A stretch of DNA of 48,731 nucleotides, taken from an uncultured Clostridia bacterium (GTDB taxonomy: Bacteria > Bacillota > Clostridia > Christensenellales > Borkfalkiaceae). Every line of letters begins with the position of its first letter. Position 1 is the stretch's first letter. The stretch lies in assembly GCA_947625385.1 (NCBI GenBank), contig CANQOB010000010.1, positions 1 to 48,731 of the forward strand, read 5' to 3'. The position numbers were made by a program, and so were the translations under genes. Shown here piece by piece: positions 35,795 through 44,359 of this stretch. The notes under the pieces were generated by a model. The model was not told where the DNA came from, ran no database searches, and saw only the letters and a program-made list of their open reading frames with translations.

Positions 35795-36667
35795 ATGTAC
35801 AGCATGACGGGTTACGGCAAGGGAGAATACCGCGAGGGCGGACTGGAAGTCACCGTCGAGATGAAGTCGGTGAACAACCGCTTTCTCGACGTCTCCTTCA
35901 AGGCGCCGCGCGTGTTTTTTGCCGCAGAAGAGCGCGTCCGCGCTGCGGTGCGGGGATGCGTTTCCCGGGGGCATATCGATATTTTCGTCAGCGTTTCCGA
36001 CCGCCGACCCGCGCGCAGGGCGCTTGCCGTCGATCTCGAAGCCGCCCGCGCCTATCTCGCTGCGGCAAAGTCTCTCAAAGCGGCGTTCCCCGAGATCGAG
36101 GACGACCTCACGCTCACGGGGCTTTTGCGCCAGCCCGAAATACTCTCTGCAGAGGATGCCGCGGGCTGCGACGAAGAATTGCTCGAAGCTCTGGACAGCG
36201 CGCTTGCCGCCGCGCTCGCCGCGCACACCGAAATGCGCCGCGCCGAGGGAGAACGGCTGAAAAAAGATCTCTTCGCCCGCATGGAGACCATTGCCTCTCT
36301 CAGGGAGGAGATCGCTTCCCGCGCCCCGCTCGTCGCCGAGGCGTACCGGGAGAAGCTGACGGCGAGAATCTGCGAACTTCTCGACGGAAAGGCGGACGAG
36401 ACGCGTATCCTCACGGAGGCGGCGGTGTATTCGGACAAGTGCAATATCGACGAAGAACTCACCCGCCTCGCATCCCATATCGAAGAATTTTACAAGATCT
36501 GCGCGGAGGAACAGACGGGCAGGAAGCTCGACTTCCTCGTGCAGGAATTCAACCGCGAATGCAATACGATCTGCTCCAAGTCCAACGACGGTCCGCTCAC
36601 CAAGTGCGCCCTCGCCATGAAGAACGAGATCGAAAAGGTGCGGGAACAGGTCCAAAATCTGGAGTGA
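35795..36667 (+). CDS. YicC/YloC-family endoribonuclease
   Basis: A 290-aa member of the YicC family, endoribonucleases that take part in mRNA and small-RNA turnover. The N-terminus MTGYGKGEYREGGLEVTVEMKSVNNRFLDV and the C-terminal EEFYKICAEEQTGRKLDFLVQEFNRECNTICSKSND are the two family hallmarks. Its place directly before gmk matches yloC in Bacillus subtilis, although remA, which lies between them there, is missing here. It has its own promoter. Four bases separate its stop from gmk. Confidence 0.92.
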   Translation: MYSMTGYGKGEYREGGLEVTVEMKSVNNRFLDVSFKAPRVFFAAEERVRAAVRGCVSRGHIDIFVSVSDRRPARRALAVDLEAARAYLAAAKSLKAAFPEIEDDLTLTGLLRQPEILSAEDAAGCDEELLEALDSALAAALAAHTEMRRAEGERLKKDLFARMETIASLREEIASRAPLVAEAYREKLTARICELLDGKADETRILTEAAVYSDKCNIDEELTRLASHIEEFYKICAEEQTGRKLDFLVQEFNRECNTICSKSNDGPLTKCALAMKNEIEKVREQVQNLE

Positions 36668-36670
36668 CGT

Positions 36671-37225
36671 ATGGCGCATAAACTCATCGTCATCTCCGGG
36701 CCCTCGGGCGTCGGGAAGGGCACGATCGTAAAACAGCTCGTAAAAGACAAAGTTGCCGTCAAGTCGGTCTCCTGTACGACGCGCGCGCCCCGCGCGGGCG
36801 AAGTGAACGGCAGGGAGTACTTCTTCCTCACGCGGGAGGAGTTCCTCGGCTGCGCGGCGAGGGGGGAATTCTTCGAATACGACGAGCATTTCGGCAATCT
36901 CTACGGGACGCCCGTCTCCTTTGTGAAAGAGCAACTCAAAAAGAGCTCCGTCATCCTCGAGATCGACGTCGTGGGGGGGCGGAACGCCAAATCGCTTTTG
37001 CCGGACAGCTGCGTGCTCATCTTCATCAAACCGCCCTCGATGCAGGCGCTCGTCGAACGTCTCTCGCACCGCGGGACGGAGTCGGGGATAGAGCGGGATG
37101 AGCGCCTCGGGCGGGTGCAGTACGAGGCGGAGCAGGAAAAATATTACGATTATGTCGTCACGAACGATGTCCTCGATGAAGCCGTAGCAAGGGTCAAGGA
37201 GATCATCGGGCGGGAGACAAGATAA
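36671..37225 (+). CDS. gmk: Guanylate kinase
   Basis: Phosphorylates GMP to GDP, the entry to GTP and (p)ppGpp pools. The 184-aa protein has the P-loop GPSGVGKGTIVKQL (about 9-22), the SCTTRAPRAGEVNGREYFFL GMP-binding stretch, the YGTPVSFV stretch, and RLSHRGTE in the lid. It is at the short end of the usual 185-210 range. The ribosome site is GGAG at the very end of yicC. The gene order yicC-gmk-rpoZ is the standard Bacillota order. Confidence 0.95.
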   Translation: MAHKLIVISGPSGVGKGTIVKQLVKDKVAVKSVSCTTRAPRAGEVNGREYFFLTREEFLGCAARGEFFEYDEHFGNLYGTPVSFVKEQLKKSSVILEIDVVGGRNAKSLLPDSCVLIFIKPPSMQALVERLSHRGTESGIERDERLGRVQYEAEQEKYYDYVVTNDVLDEAVARVKEIIGRETR

Positions 37226-37247
37226 AAACATTCAGGAGTGTGTAGAT

Positions 37248-37469
37248 ATGATCAATGAACCGTCGGTCGACGCGTTGGTGAGAAAACTGGGCACCGAAGA
37301 GGACCCCATTTCCCGCTATGAGCTGTGCGTCCTCATCGCGAAGCGCACACGGCAGATCATCGAACAGATGCAGTCCACGGGGGCGACCGAGCTCCCCGGG
37401 AAACAGAAAGAGATCGTCGCCGCCTGCAATGAAGTCATGAGCGGCAAGATCAGAATCGTCAGAGACTGA
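37248..37469 (+). CDS. rpoZ: RNA polymerase omega subunit
   Basis: Small subunit that helps assemble RNA polymerase. The 73-aa protein is recognised by SRYELCVLIAKRTRQI near residues 22-37 and by its position right after gmk. The C-terminus is short and basic. The ATG has AGGAG upstream. A terminator follows directly, ending the yicC-gmk-rpoZ unit. Confidence 0.92.
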   Translation: MINEPSVDALVRKLGTEEDPISRYELCVLIAKRTRQIIEQMQSTGATELPGKQKEIVAACNEVMSGKIRIVRD

Positions 37470-37475
37470 AAACAT

Positions 37476-37503
37476 GCCCCGTCTTTTGCGCGGGGCTGTT
37501 TTT
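37476..37503 (+). terminator. Intrinsic terminator of rpoZ
   Basis: GCCCCG (37476-37481) pairs with CGGGGC (37491-37496), followed by TGTTTTT. The stem is short but GC-only, and the location right after the rpoZ stop supports it. Confidence 0.8.
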
Positions 37504-37528
37504 CGCATAAAGCGATAGGGAGGATCCC

Positions 37529-37735
37529 ATGAAAAGTTTGATCGAACGCGAAGCGGAGTACCGCGAATATCTCGTCGATATGGAGAGCACTTCGGACAAT
37601 GCCATCCGCCATGCGCTCCAAGTCGCCCGTCTCAAAATTCCGGAGACTTCCAACAATACCCTCGTAAGTTATATCTGCACCTATCTCGGGGTCAGCTCCG
37701 ACCGGGTGTGGAGATTCATCGACGCCGGGATGTAA
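37529..37735 (+). CDS. Hypothetical protein, 68 aa
   Basis: Not recognised. A small soluble, probably helical protein with an acidic first half (REAEYREYLVDMES) and a hydrophobic C-terminal half (TLVSYICTYLGVSSDRVWRFI). The ATG has GGGAGG 6-8 nt upstream, so translation is likely. It lies after the rpoZ terminator and 12 bases before priA, exactly where Bacillus subtilis has coaBC. It bears no resemblance to CoaBC. Cotranscription with priA is likely from the close spacing; no promoter was identified. Confidence 0.7.
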   Translation: MKSLIEREAEYREYLVDMESTSDNAIRHALQVARLKIPETSNNTLVSYICTYLGVSSDRVWRFIDAGM

Positions 37736-37747
37736 GGAAAGCCCGCT

Positions 37748-39913
37748 TTGTTTGCCGAGGTCATCGTAGACATCGCGCACAGCGACGTCGATAAAATCTT
37801 CGATTACGCCTGCGGGGAAGATTGCGCCGCGGGCATGCGCGTCGCCGTTCCCTTCGCGAAAGGCGTGGCGACGGGCTTTGTCATGCGCGTCAAAGAGGAG
37901 AGCGGCGTCCCGCCCGAAAAGATCAAAAAGATTCTGCGCAGGGAGGACGATCTCCCTGCGCTCACAGAGGAATCCCTCTTGCTCGCAAGGCGCATCGCGG
38001 AGCGTTACCGCGTGCCGTTGGCGCTCACGCTGCGGCTGTTCCTCCCCGCCGAAATGCGGACGGGCAAGGTCGCGAGGCGGTACGTCAACGTCTGCCGCCT
38101 TGCCGAAGGGGAACATCCCGTCAGCCCGCGCGCAAAACAGCAGCTCGCCCTCGCCGCCTATTTGCGGGAGCACGGGGAAGAGGAGAGCGCGCGCCTTCGG
38201 GAACGCTTCGGGGGAGCGCTCAAAGCGATGCTCGACAGCGGAGCCGTCGTTTCGGTCCGCAGGCGCGTTCTTCGCGACCCCTACCGGGGCAGCGTTTCCG
38301 CCGCGCCCGCGCACACGCTCACCGCGGCGCAGCAGAGCGCCGTCGAAGCCGTCAAGAGCGGGGGGACGGTCACCCTCATCCACGGCGTGACGGGGAGCGG
38401 AAAGACGGAGATCTATCTCACCCTCATCGCGGACGCGCTCCGGGAGGGCAAGACCGCCATCTTCCTCGTGCCGGAGATCTCGCTCACGCCGCAGATGCTC
38501 CGCCAGCTGCGCGCACGCTTCGGGAGCGAAGCCGCCATTCTCCACAGCGGGCTCTCCGCGGGCGAACGCTTCGACGAATGGATGCGGCTGCGGGAGGGAG
38601 ATGCGAGAATCGCCATCGGCGCCCGCTCCGCCGTGTTCGCCCCCGTCGAAAACGTGGGCATGATCGTCATCGACGAGGAACATGACGGAAGCTATTCCTC
38701 CGAGAGCGCGCCGAGGTATTCCACCTTCGACGTCGCCCGTCTGCGCGCCGAATACAACGGCTGCAAGCTCGTGCTCGGCAGCGCGACCCCCTCGGTGGAG
38801 ACCTACCGCCGCGCAAAAGAGGGAGAATTCGGGCTCGTGACTCTCTCGGAGCGAATCAACGCCCGCCCCATGCCCGAAGTGCGCCTCGTCGACATGCGGC
38901 AGGAGGTGCGCCGCGGAAATGCGACGGCGTTCTCCCGCATCTTGCGCGAGCGGCTGCAAAATTGCCTTTCGGAGGGCAACCAAGCCATCCTGTTTCTCAA
39001 CAGAAGGGGATATTCGCAGACCGTCCTCTGCCGCGATTGCGGGTATGTCGCCAAGTGCGAACACTGCGACGTCGCGCTCACCTATCACAGCGAGGAGGAC
39101 TGCCTCAAATGCCACTACTGCGGGGCGCGCTACAAGATGCCGCCCGCCTGTCCCGCTTGCGGGGGAAGGCATCTCGGCTATGTGGGGACGGGCACGCAGC
39201 GCGTGACGGCGGAGCTCAAAAAGATGTATCCCTCGGCGCGCATCCTGCGCATGGACACCGATACGGTGAGCGGAAAAGAGGGGCATTTCAAGATTCTCAA
39301 ACAGTTCGCGGACAGGGAGGCGGATATCCTTGTCGGCACACAGATGGTAGCCAAGGGGCATGACTTCCCCTCCGTCACCCTCGTCGGGATCCTCGACGCG
39401 GATATGAGCCTGCATTTTCCCGATTATCGCAGCGGGGAACGCACGTTCCAGCTCGTCACACAGGTCGCGGGCAGGAGCGGGAGGGCAAGCGCGCCCGGGG
39501 AAGTCGTCTTGCAGACTTACGACCCCGAAAATTATATCCTGCGGTTTGCGGCAAGGTACGATTACGAGGGTTTCTACGCCCACGAGATCGCCCTGCGCGC
39601 CGCGACGGCGTTCCCGCCCTTTGCCAAGATCGTGCGCGTCATGGTCACGGGCGAGCGGGAGGACGCCGCGGTGGAGGCGTTGAAGGAAGTCTATGAGGGG
39701 CTTTCGGAGCTGTACCGCCGCGAGAGCGACCGCTTTTTGTTCTTCAACCGCATGCATGCGCCCATCAAGCGCATCCAGAACAAGTTCCGCTATCAGGTGC
39801 TCATGCGCCTTACGGGGGACGAGGCGCTCCGCGAGATCTATGCGGTGTGCGCAAAAATCAAGCACAAGGATGTGCTCGTGTACGTGGAGGAAAATCCCTC
39901 CAATCTGAGTTAA
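37748..39913 (+). CDS. priA: Primosomal protein N' (replication restart helicase PriA)
   Basis: Reloads the replication machinery at collapsed forks. The 721-aa protein has the N-terminal 3'BD domain (VDIAHSDVDKIFDYACG), Walker A GVTGSGKT (213-220), DEEHDGSY (motif II), the eight-Cys zinc region (CRDCGYVAKCEHCDVAL ... CHYCG ... CPACGG), GTQMVAKGHDFP and QVAGRSGR. The start is TTG 37748, with AAGGAAA 7 nt upstream; it gives the normal PriA N-terminus. It is followed after 9 bases by def, as in the conserved priA-def-fmt-rsmB-rlmN order. Confidence 0.95.
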   Translation: MFAEVIVDIAHSDVDKIFDYACGEDCAAGMRVAVPFAKGVATGFVMRVKEESGVPPEKIKKILRREDDLPALTEESLLLARRIAERYRVPLALTLRLFLPAEMRTGKVARRYVNVCRLAEGEHPVSPRAKQQLALAAYLREHGEEESARLRERFGGALKAMLDSGAVVSVRRRVLRDPYRGSVSAAPAHTLTAAQQSAVEAVKSGGTVTLIHGVTGSGKTEIYLTLIADALREGKTAIFLVPEISLTPQMLRQLRARFGSEAAILHSGLSAGERFDEWMRLREGDARIAIGARSAVFAPVENVGMIVIDEEHDGSYSSESAPRYSTFDVARLRAEYNGCKLVLGSATPSVETYRRAKEGEFGLVTLSERINARPMPEVRLVDMRQEVRRGNATAFSRILRERLQNCLSEGNQAILFLNRRGYSQTVLCRDCGYVAKCEHCDVALTYHSEEDCLKCHYCGARYKMPPACPACGGRHLGYVGTGTQRVTAELKKMYPSARILRMDTDTVSGKEGHFKILKQFADREADILVGTQMVAKGHDFPSVTLVGILDADMSLHFPDYRSGERTFQLVTQVAGRSGRASAPGEVVLQTYDPENYILRFAARYDYEGFYAHEIALRAATAFPPFAKIVRVMVTGEREDAAVEALKEVYEGLSELYRRESDRFLFFNRMHAPIKRIQNKFRYQVLMRLTGDEALREIYAVCAKIKHKDVLVYVEENPSNLS

Positions 39914-39922
39914 GGAGTAGGT

Positions 39923-40378
39923 ATGTTGCGAGAGATCTTACAGGTCGGCAGTCCCGTTCTGCGCCAAAAATGCGCACCTGTCACGCGGTTTGACGGCGAG
40001 CTCTGCGAACTGCTCGACGATATGCGCGAGACGCTCGAAAAGGCGGACGGGGCGGGCCTCGCCGCGCCGCAGGTCGGCGTCCCCATTCGCGCCGTCATCG
40101 TCAGCGTGGAGGAGGGGTTCTTCGAATTCATCAATCCCGTGTTCGTCTGGCAAAAGGGGGAACAGTACGGGGCGGAGGGCTGTCTCTCCGTGCGCGGAAA
40201 GGCGGGAAAGGTGAGGCGTCCCTCCAAAGTCAAGATCGTGTTCCGAGACAGGAACGGGGACAAGTATTCCCTTGTCGCCCGCGATTTCTTTGCGCGCGCG
40301 ATCTGCCACGAGCTCGACCACCTCGACGGAATCCTGTACACGGACAAGGCGGACGAGATCCGCGACGCGGAGGACTGA
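39923..40378 (+). CDS. def: Peptide deformylase
   Basis: Removes the formyl group from nascent proteins; an essential metalloenzyme. The 151-aa protein has all three motifs: GAGLAAPQ (43-50), EGCLS with metal Cys87 (85-89), and HELDH with the two metal His and catalytic Glu130 (129-133). The ATG has AAGGAG upstream. Its stop overlaps the fmt start by one base, coupling formyl removal and formyl addition to one transcript. Confidence 0.96.
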   Translation: MLREILQVGSPVLRQKCAPVTRFDGELCELLDDMRETLEKADGAGLAAPQVGVPIRAVIVSVEEGFFEFINPVFVWQKGEQYGAEGCLSVRGKAGKVRRPSKVKIVFRDRNGDKYSLVARDFFARAICHELDHLDGILYTDKADEIRDAED

Positions 40379-41304
40379 TGAAGATCGTATTCGCGGGCAC
40401 GCCCGATTTTGCCGTGCCGCCCCTGCAAGCGATTTACAAGGCGTACGGGAGCGACCTCGTTGCCGTCGTCACCCAGCCCGACCGCCCGCAGGGGCGGAGG
40501 GGGATCCTTACGCCTTCGCCCGTGAAGGAGGAGGCGTTGTCCTTGGGACTTCCCGTCCTGCAACCGGAGCGTCTGCGCAGCGACCGGGACGCCCTCGCGC
40601 GCTGCGGGGCGGATCTCATGGTGACCTGCGCCTACGGACAGATTCTCACGCAGGAGATTCTCGATCTCTTCCCCATGGGCGTGTGGAATCTGCATGCCTC
40701 GCTTCTGCCCGCCTACCGCGGCGCGGCGCCCATCCCGCGCGCCCTCATCGACGGCTGCCGCGAGACGGGCGTGACCGTCATGAAAACAGAACTCGGGTTG
40801 GACACGGGGGACATGCTGCTCTCCGCGAAAACGCCCATCTACGACAGCGACGACTGCGGCACCCTCGAAGAGCGGCTCTCCCGGCTCTCCGCGGAGCTCG
40901 CCGTGGAAGCGCTCGCGATGATCGGAGAGGGGAATTTCTCCCTCCGAAAGCAGGGAGAGGGCTTCGTCTGCAAAAAAGTCCAACGCACCGAGGTGGATTT
41001 TGCAAAGTCCGCACGCGAAGTGAGCTGTCTTATCCGCGGGCTCTCTCCCGCGCCCTTCGCCTATGCGCGGATAGGGGCGCTCACGCTGAATTTTTGGTTT
41101 GCGGAGGAAGTCCCCTGCGAGGCGGACGTCCCCGCGGGCACGGTGGTCGGCGCCTCCCCCAAGGAGGGGCTCGTCGTGAAATGCGGGACGGGAGCCGTGT
41201 GCGTCACCGAGCTCCAACCCGCGGGCGGCAGAAGGATGTCCGCGCGCGACTTTCTGAACGGCGGAAAGGTGCGGGAGGGGATGCGTTTTGAACGCCTTTC
41301 TTGA
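40378..41304 (+). CDS. fmt: Methionyl-tRNA formyltransferase
   Basis: Formylates initiator Met-tRNA with 10-formyl-THF. The 308-aa protein has the start KIVFAGTPDFAVPPLQAI, VVTQPDRPQGRRG (tRNA loop), the catalytic stretch NLHASLLPAYRGAAPI, and ETGVTVMKTELGLDTGDML. The C-terminal OB-type domain is present (about 205-305). It starts on the last base of def and overlaps rsmB by 17 bases at its end. Confidence 0.95.
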   Translation: MKIVFAGTPDFAVPPLQAIYKAYGSDLVAVVTQPDRPQGRRGILTPSPVKEEALSLGLPVLQPERLRSDRDALARCGADLMVTCAYGQILTQEILDLFPMGVWNLHASLLPAYRGAAPIPRALIDGCRETGVTVMKTELGLDTGDMLLSAKTPIYDSDDCGTLEERLSRLSAELAVEALAMIGEGNFSLRKQGEGFVCKKVQRTEVDFAKSAREVSCLIRGLSPAPFAYARIGALTLNFWFAEEVPCEADVPAGTVVGASPKEGLVVKCGTGAVCVTELQPAGGRRMSARDFLNGGKVREGMRFERLS

Positions 41305-42505
41305 CGCATACCGCGTGCTCTCCCGGGTGCTCAAAGAGGGCGCCCGCTTGAAGCTCGCCCTTTCAGAGCTGCCCGCAGGCGAACACGGGCTCACGGTGAA
41401 GCTCGTCTATTCCGCGCTCGAACACGAGGGATATCTCTCCCTGTGCCTGAAAACTTTTGCGAAAAAGACGCCTCCTGCGTCCGTCCGAATCATCCTTAAA
41501 ATCGCGCTTTCTGCGATGCTGTTCGCGGACATGCCCCGCCCCGTTTCGGTCAACGAGGCAGTCGAGCTCTGTAAAACGGTCGGGAAGGGGAGTGCCGCCG
41601 GGTTCGTCAACGCGTTTTTGCGCGCCTTCGACGAAAGCAAGGTCGCCGTCCCCGAAGGACTCGAAGGGCTGGCGGTCGAAAGCAACTTTCCGCTCTTTGC
41701 CGTCGAAGAGATCGCCGCCCGCTACGGCGCGCGGGCGAGAGACATCCTGCTCGCGAAGAGCAGCGGCGTCTCCGTGCGGTTCGTGCGGGGGATGGAGCGC
41801 TATTTGGGGCTTCCGCATAAGGATACTCCCTTCGAACGCGTGAAGATCTTCGCCAATTTTACGCGGGACGGGGGATTTTCGCGGGGAGATTACACCTTTC
41901 AGTCGATCGGTTCGGTCGCGGTGTGCTCCGTCGTCGAGCCGTGTGCGCGTCTGCTTGACGCCTGCGCCGCGCCGGGAGGGAAGTCCGTCCTTCTTGCGGA
42001 AAAATGCGGACAGGTCGTCGCTTGCGACGTGCATGCGCACCGCGTGCGGCTCATCGAGAGCTATGCCCGCCGCATGGGGGCGGAGAATATCCGGATAGAA
42101 GAGGGGGATTCCGCCCGCTTCGAGCCCGCATTCGACTGCGCGTTCGACGGCGTCCTGTGCGACGTCCCCTGCTCGGGACTCGGCACGGTCGCGGAAAATC
42201 CCGACCTGCCGCAAAATAAGACAAAGGAGAGCGTTGCCGCGCTCGGCAAGCTCCAGACGGCGATCTTGGAGAACTGTTCGCGCTATGTGCGCCCCGGGGG
42301 ACTGCTCTACTATGCGACGTGTTCCATTCTCGAAGAGGAGAATGACGGCATCGTGCGCGCGCATCTGGAAGCGCATCCCGAATTTTCGGCGGAAGCCGCG
42401 GATTGTCCGCTTCCGCACGAAAAAACGCGATATGGGTTGCAATTTTTGCCCGATACCGCCTTCGGTGCGGGGTTCTACGTCAGCAAAATGAGGAGATCGG
42501 AATGA
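41288..42505 (+). CDS. rsmB: 16S rRNA m5C967 methyltransferase RsmB
   Basis: Methylates C967 of 16S rRNA. The 405-aa protein has the N-terminal NusB-like RNA-binding domain (about 1-130) and a methyltransferase domain with LDACAAPGGKSVLLAEKCG (SAM site), CDVPCSGLGT and YATCSILEEEN, which hold the two Cys used by m5C enzymes. The start is TTG at 41288, inside fmt; a GGGAGGGG stretch lies about 8 nt upstream. Its last bases overlap rlmN (ATGA). Confidence 0.92.
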   Translation: MNAFLDAYRVLSRVLKEGARLKLALSELPAGEHGLTVKLVYSALEHEGYLSLCLKTFAKKTPPASVRIILKIALSAMLFADMPRPVSVNEAVELCKTVGKGSAAGFVNAFLRAFDESKVAVPEGLEGLAVESNFPLFAVEEIAARYGARARDILLAKSSGVSVRFVRGMERYLGLPHKDTPFERVKIFANFTRDGGFSRGDYTFQSIGSVAVCSVVEPCARLLDACAAPGGKSVLLAEKCGQVVACDVHAHRVRLIESYARRMGAENIRIEEGDSARFEPAFDCAFDGVLCDVPCSGLGTVAENPDLPQNKTKESVAALGKLQTAILENCSRYVRPGGLLYYATCSILEEENDGIVRAHLEAHPEFSAEAADCPLPHEKTRYGLQFLPDTAFGAGFYVSKMRRSE

Positions 42506-43566
42506 AAGTCTTGCAGGATCTTTCCATGTCCGCGCTGTGCGGGCTCGTAGCGGAATGCGGGGAAAAGCCCTTCCGCGCGAAGCAGATCTTCGAGGGGCTC
42601 ATGCAGGGGAAAACGCTCCTCGAACTTCCCGTCCCCGCAGCGCTCCGCAGCCGCCTTCTCGCCGAATACGAAAACGAGCCCGTTAAAATCAAAGAGGTGT
42701 TCTCTTCGCCGGACGGCACCGAAAAATTTTTGTTCGAACTTCATGACGGGCACCTCATAGAGGGGGTGCTCATGCGGTACCGCTACGGCAATACGCAGTG
42801 CGTCTCCACGCAGGTCGGGTGCCGCATGGGGTGCAAATTCTGCGCGTCTACCTTGAACGGGCGTCTGCGCGATCTCACGGCGGGCGAAATTTTGGCGCAG
42901 GTCGCCGCCGTCAACCGCCGCGAGGGGGGCTCGCTCAAAGAGAGACGGGTGACCAATCTCGTGCTCATGGGAAGCGGCGAACCCTTCGATAACTATGACA
43001 ATGTGCTCGCTTTTCTCAAAAACGTGACCGCGGAGGGCGGACTGCACATCAGCGCGCGCAACATCAGTTTGTCGACGTGCGGGCTCGTCCCCGAGATGAG
43101 AAGGTTCGCCGAAGAGGGCATTCCGCTCAATCTGACCGTCTCCCTGCACGCCTCCACGGATGAGGAGCGGCGACGCACGATGCCGATCGCAAACCGTTTT
43201 ACGATCGCCGAGATTCTCGACGCATGCGCCTGTTATTTTGAAAAGACGGGGAGGCGCTATATCTTCGAATATGCGCTGATCGACGGGGAGAACGCGGACA
43301 TGGTGCATGCAAAAAGGCTCGCAGACCTGTTGAAGGGCAGACCGTGCCATGTCAATCTCATCCGTTTGAACGAGGTGAAAGAGCGTTCGATGCGGGGCGC
43401 GAGCGAGGAGAATGCACAGGCATTTTTGAAGGCTCTGACCGATGCGGGTATCTCCGCGACCGTCCGCCGCAGCATGGGCGCCGACATCGGCGGCGCCTGC
43501 GGACAGCTTCGTGCGAAGTATCTCGCTTCGGACGGCTCCTCCGAAGGCGGGCGGAACGGTTCATAA
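42502..43566 (+). CDS. rlmN: Dual-specificity 23S rRNA/tRNA m2A methyltransferase RlmN
   Basis: Radical-SAM enzyme that methylates A2503 of 23S rRNA and A37 of some tRNAs. The 354-aa protein has the cluster motif Cys107-x3-Cys111-x2-Cys114 (CRMGCKFC), VLMGSGEPFDNYDNV, SLHASTDEERRRTMPI, and near the end SMGADIGGACGQL, which holds the Cys that carries the methyl intermediate. The ATG at 42502 overlaps the rsmB stop by four bases; the longer open frame from 42403 lies inside rsmB. In Bacillus prpC-prkC-rsgA follow; here rpe is next. Confidence 0.95.
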   Translation: MKVLQDLSMSALCGLVAECGEKPFRAKQIFEGLMQGKTLLELPVPAALRSRLLAEYENEPVKIKEVFSSPDGTEKFLFELHDGHLIEGVLMRYRYGNTQCVSTQVGCRMGCKFCASTLNGRLRDLTAGEILAQVAAVNRREGGSLKERRVTNLVLMGSGEPFDNYDNVLAFLKNVTAEGGLHISARNISLSTCGLVPEMRRFAEEGIPLNLTVSLHASTDEERRRTMPIANRFTIAEILDACACYFEKTGRRYIFEYALIDGENADMVHAKRLADLLKGRPCHVNLIRLNEVKERSMRGASEENAQAFLKALTDAGISATVRRSMGADIGGACGQLRAKYLASDGSSEGGRNGS

Positions 43567-43596
43567 AGGCGCGGAGCGCAACATAAGGAGAACAGA

Positions 43597-44250
43597 ATGA
43601 AGATCAAAATTGCGCCGTCCATCTTGTCGAGCGATTTTTCGAAGTTCGGCGAGACGGCGGAAATGTTGGAACGGTGTGGGGCGGACCTCGTGCATTGCGA
43701 CGTCATGGACGGAAATTTCGTGCCGCCCATCACCTTCGGCGCACAGGCGGTCAAGGCGATTCGTCCGCACACCGCGCTCCCCCTCGACTGCCATCTCATG
43801 ACGCTCCACCCCGAGACGCACATTGCCGATTTCGCCGCGGCGGGCGCGGACATCATCTCCGTGCACGTCGAAGCGTGCGGGGCGGAGACCGTGAAGCGGC
43901 TGCTTGAAATTCGCGCGCTCGGCGTGAAGGCTGCCGCCGTCATCAATCCCGAGACCGACACGGAGGCGCTCTTCCCCGCTGCGGAGGTCGCGGATATGCT
44001 GCTCGTCATGAGCGTGCATCCCGGCTGGGGCGGGCAAAAATTCATCCCCGAAAGTCTGAAAAAATTGCAGAAGCTGCGCGATTTCTGCATCCGAATCGGA
44101 AGAGACGACCTCGATATCGAGGTGGACGGCGGCGTGACGCTCCAAAACGTCCGTGCCATCACCGAGGCGGGCGCGAACGTCATCGTGGCGGGAAACACCG
44201 TATTCGGTTCCGCGGATATTGCGGAAACAATCGCACGTCTGCGCGCATAA
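43597..44250 (+). CDS. rpe: Ribulose-phosphate 3-epimerase
   Basis: Interconverts ribulose-5-P and xylulose-5-P in the pentose phosphate pathway. The 217-aa TIM-barrel protein has IAPSILSSDFSKFGE, the metal-site stretch HCDVMDGNFVPPITFG, DCHLM, MSVHPGWGGQKFIPES and IEVDGGVTLQN near the C-terminus. The ATG has AAGGAG upstream. In Bacillus subtilis rpe-thiN-spoVM follow each other; thiN is missing here. Confidence 0.96.
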   Translation: MKIKIAPSILSSDFSKFGETAEMLERCGADLVHCDVMDGNFVPPITFGAQAVKAIRPHTALPLDCHLMTLHPETHIADFAAAGADIISVHVEACGAETVKRLLEIRALGVKAAAVINPETDTEALFPAAEVADMLLVMSVHPGWGGQKFIPESLKKLQKLRDFCIRIGRDDLDIEVDGGVTLQNVRAITEAGANVIVAGNTVFGSADIAETIARLRA

Positions 44251-44293
44251 ACTGTGTTAGCGGCACGTGACGCCGCAAATGCAGGAGGGTGCG

Positions 44294-44359
44294 ATGATCG
44301 TTTGTATCAAGCTTCCGCGGATCGTGGGACTCATCGTGCGGCTGTTTTACAGAGGATGA
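44294..44359 (+). CDS. spoVM: SpoVM-like sporulation microprotein, 21 aa
   Basis: A 21-residue ORF, MIVCIKLPRIVGLIVRLFYR plus Gly, close in pattern to Bacillus subtilis SpoVM, whose core is IKLPKFLGGIVR. SpoVM is an amphipathic helix that senses convex membrane curvature on the forespore and anchors SpoIVA for coat assembly. The key Pro (Pro8 here, Pro9 in B. subtilis) and the following hydrophobic/basic helix are kept. It has a strong AGGAGG at 44283-44288, 5 nt before the ATG, and lies directly after rpe, as spoVM does (rpe-thiN-spoVM) in Bacillus. Its stop overlaps the dipeptidase start (ATGA). No clear sigma-E promoter was found. The short length limits certainty, but motif, ribosome site and synteny agree. 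Confidence 0.78.
   Translation: MIVCIKLPRIVGLIVRLFYRG

Noticed and set aside
44254..44355. N-terminal extension of the dipeptidase from 44254
   Set aside because: The extension has no family residues and would read through the spoVM-like ORF in another frame; ATG 44356 fits the M19 start.
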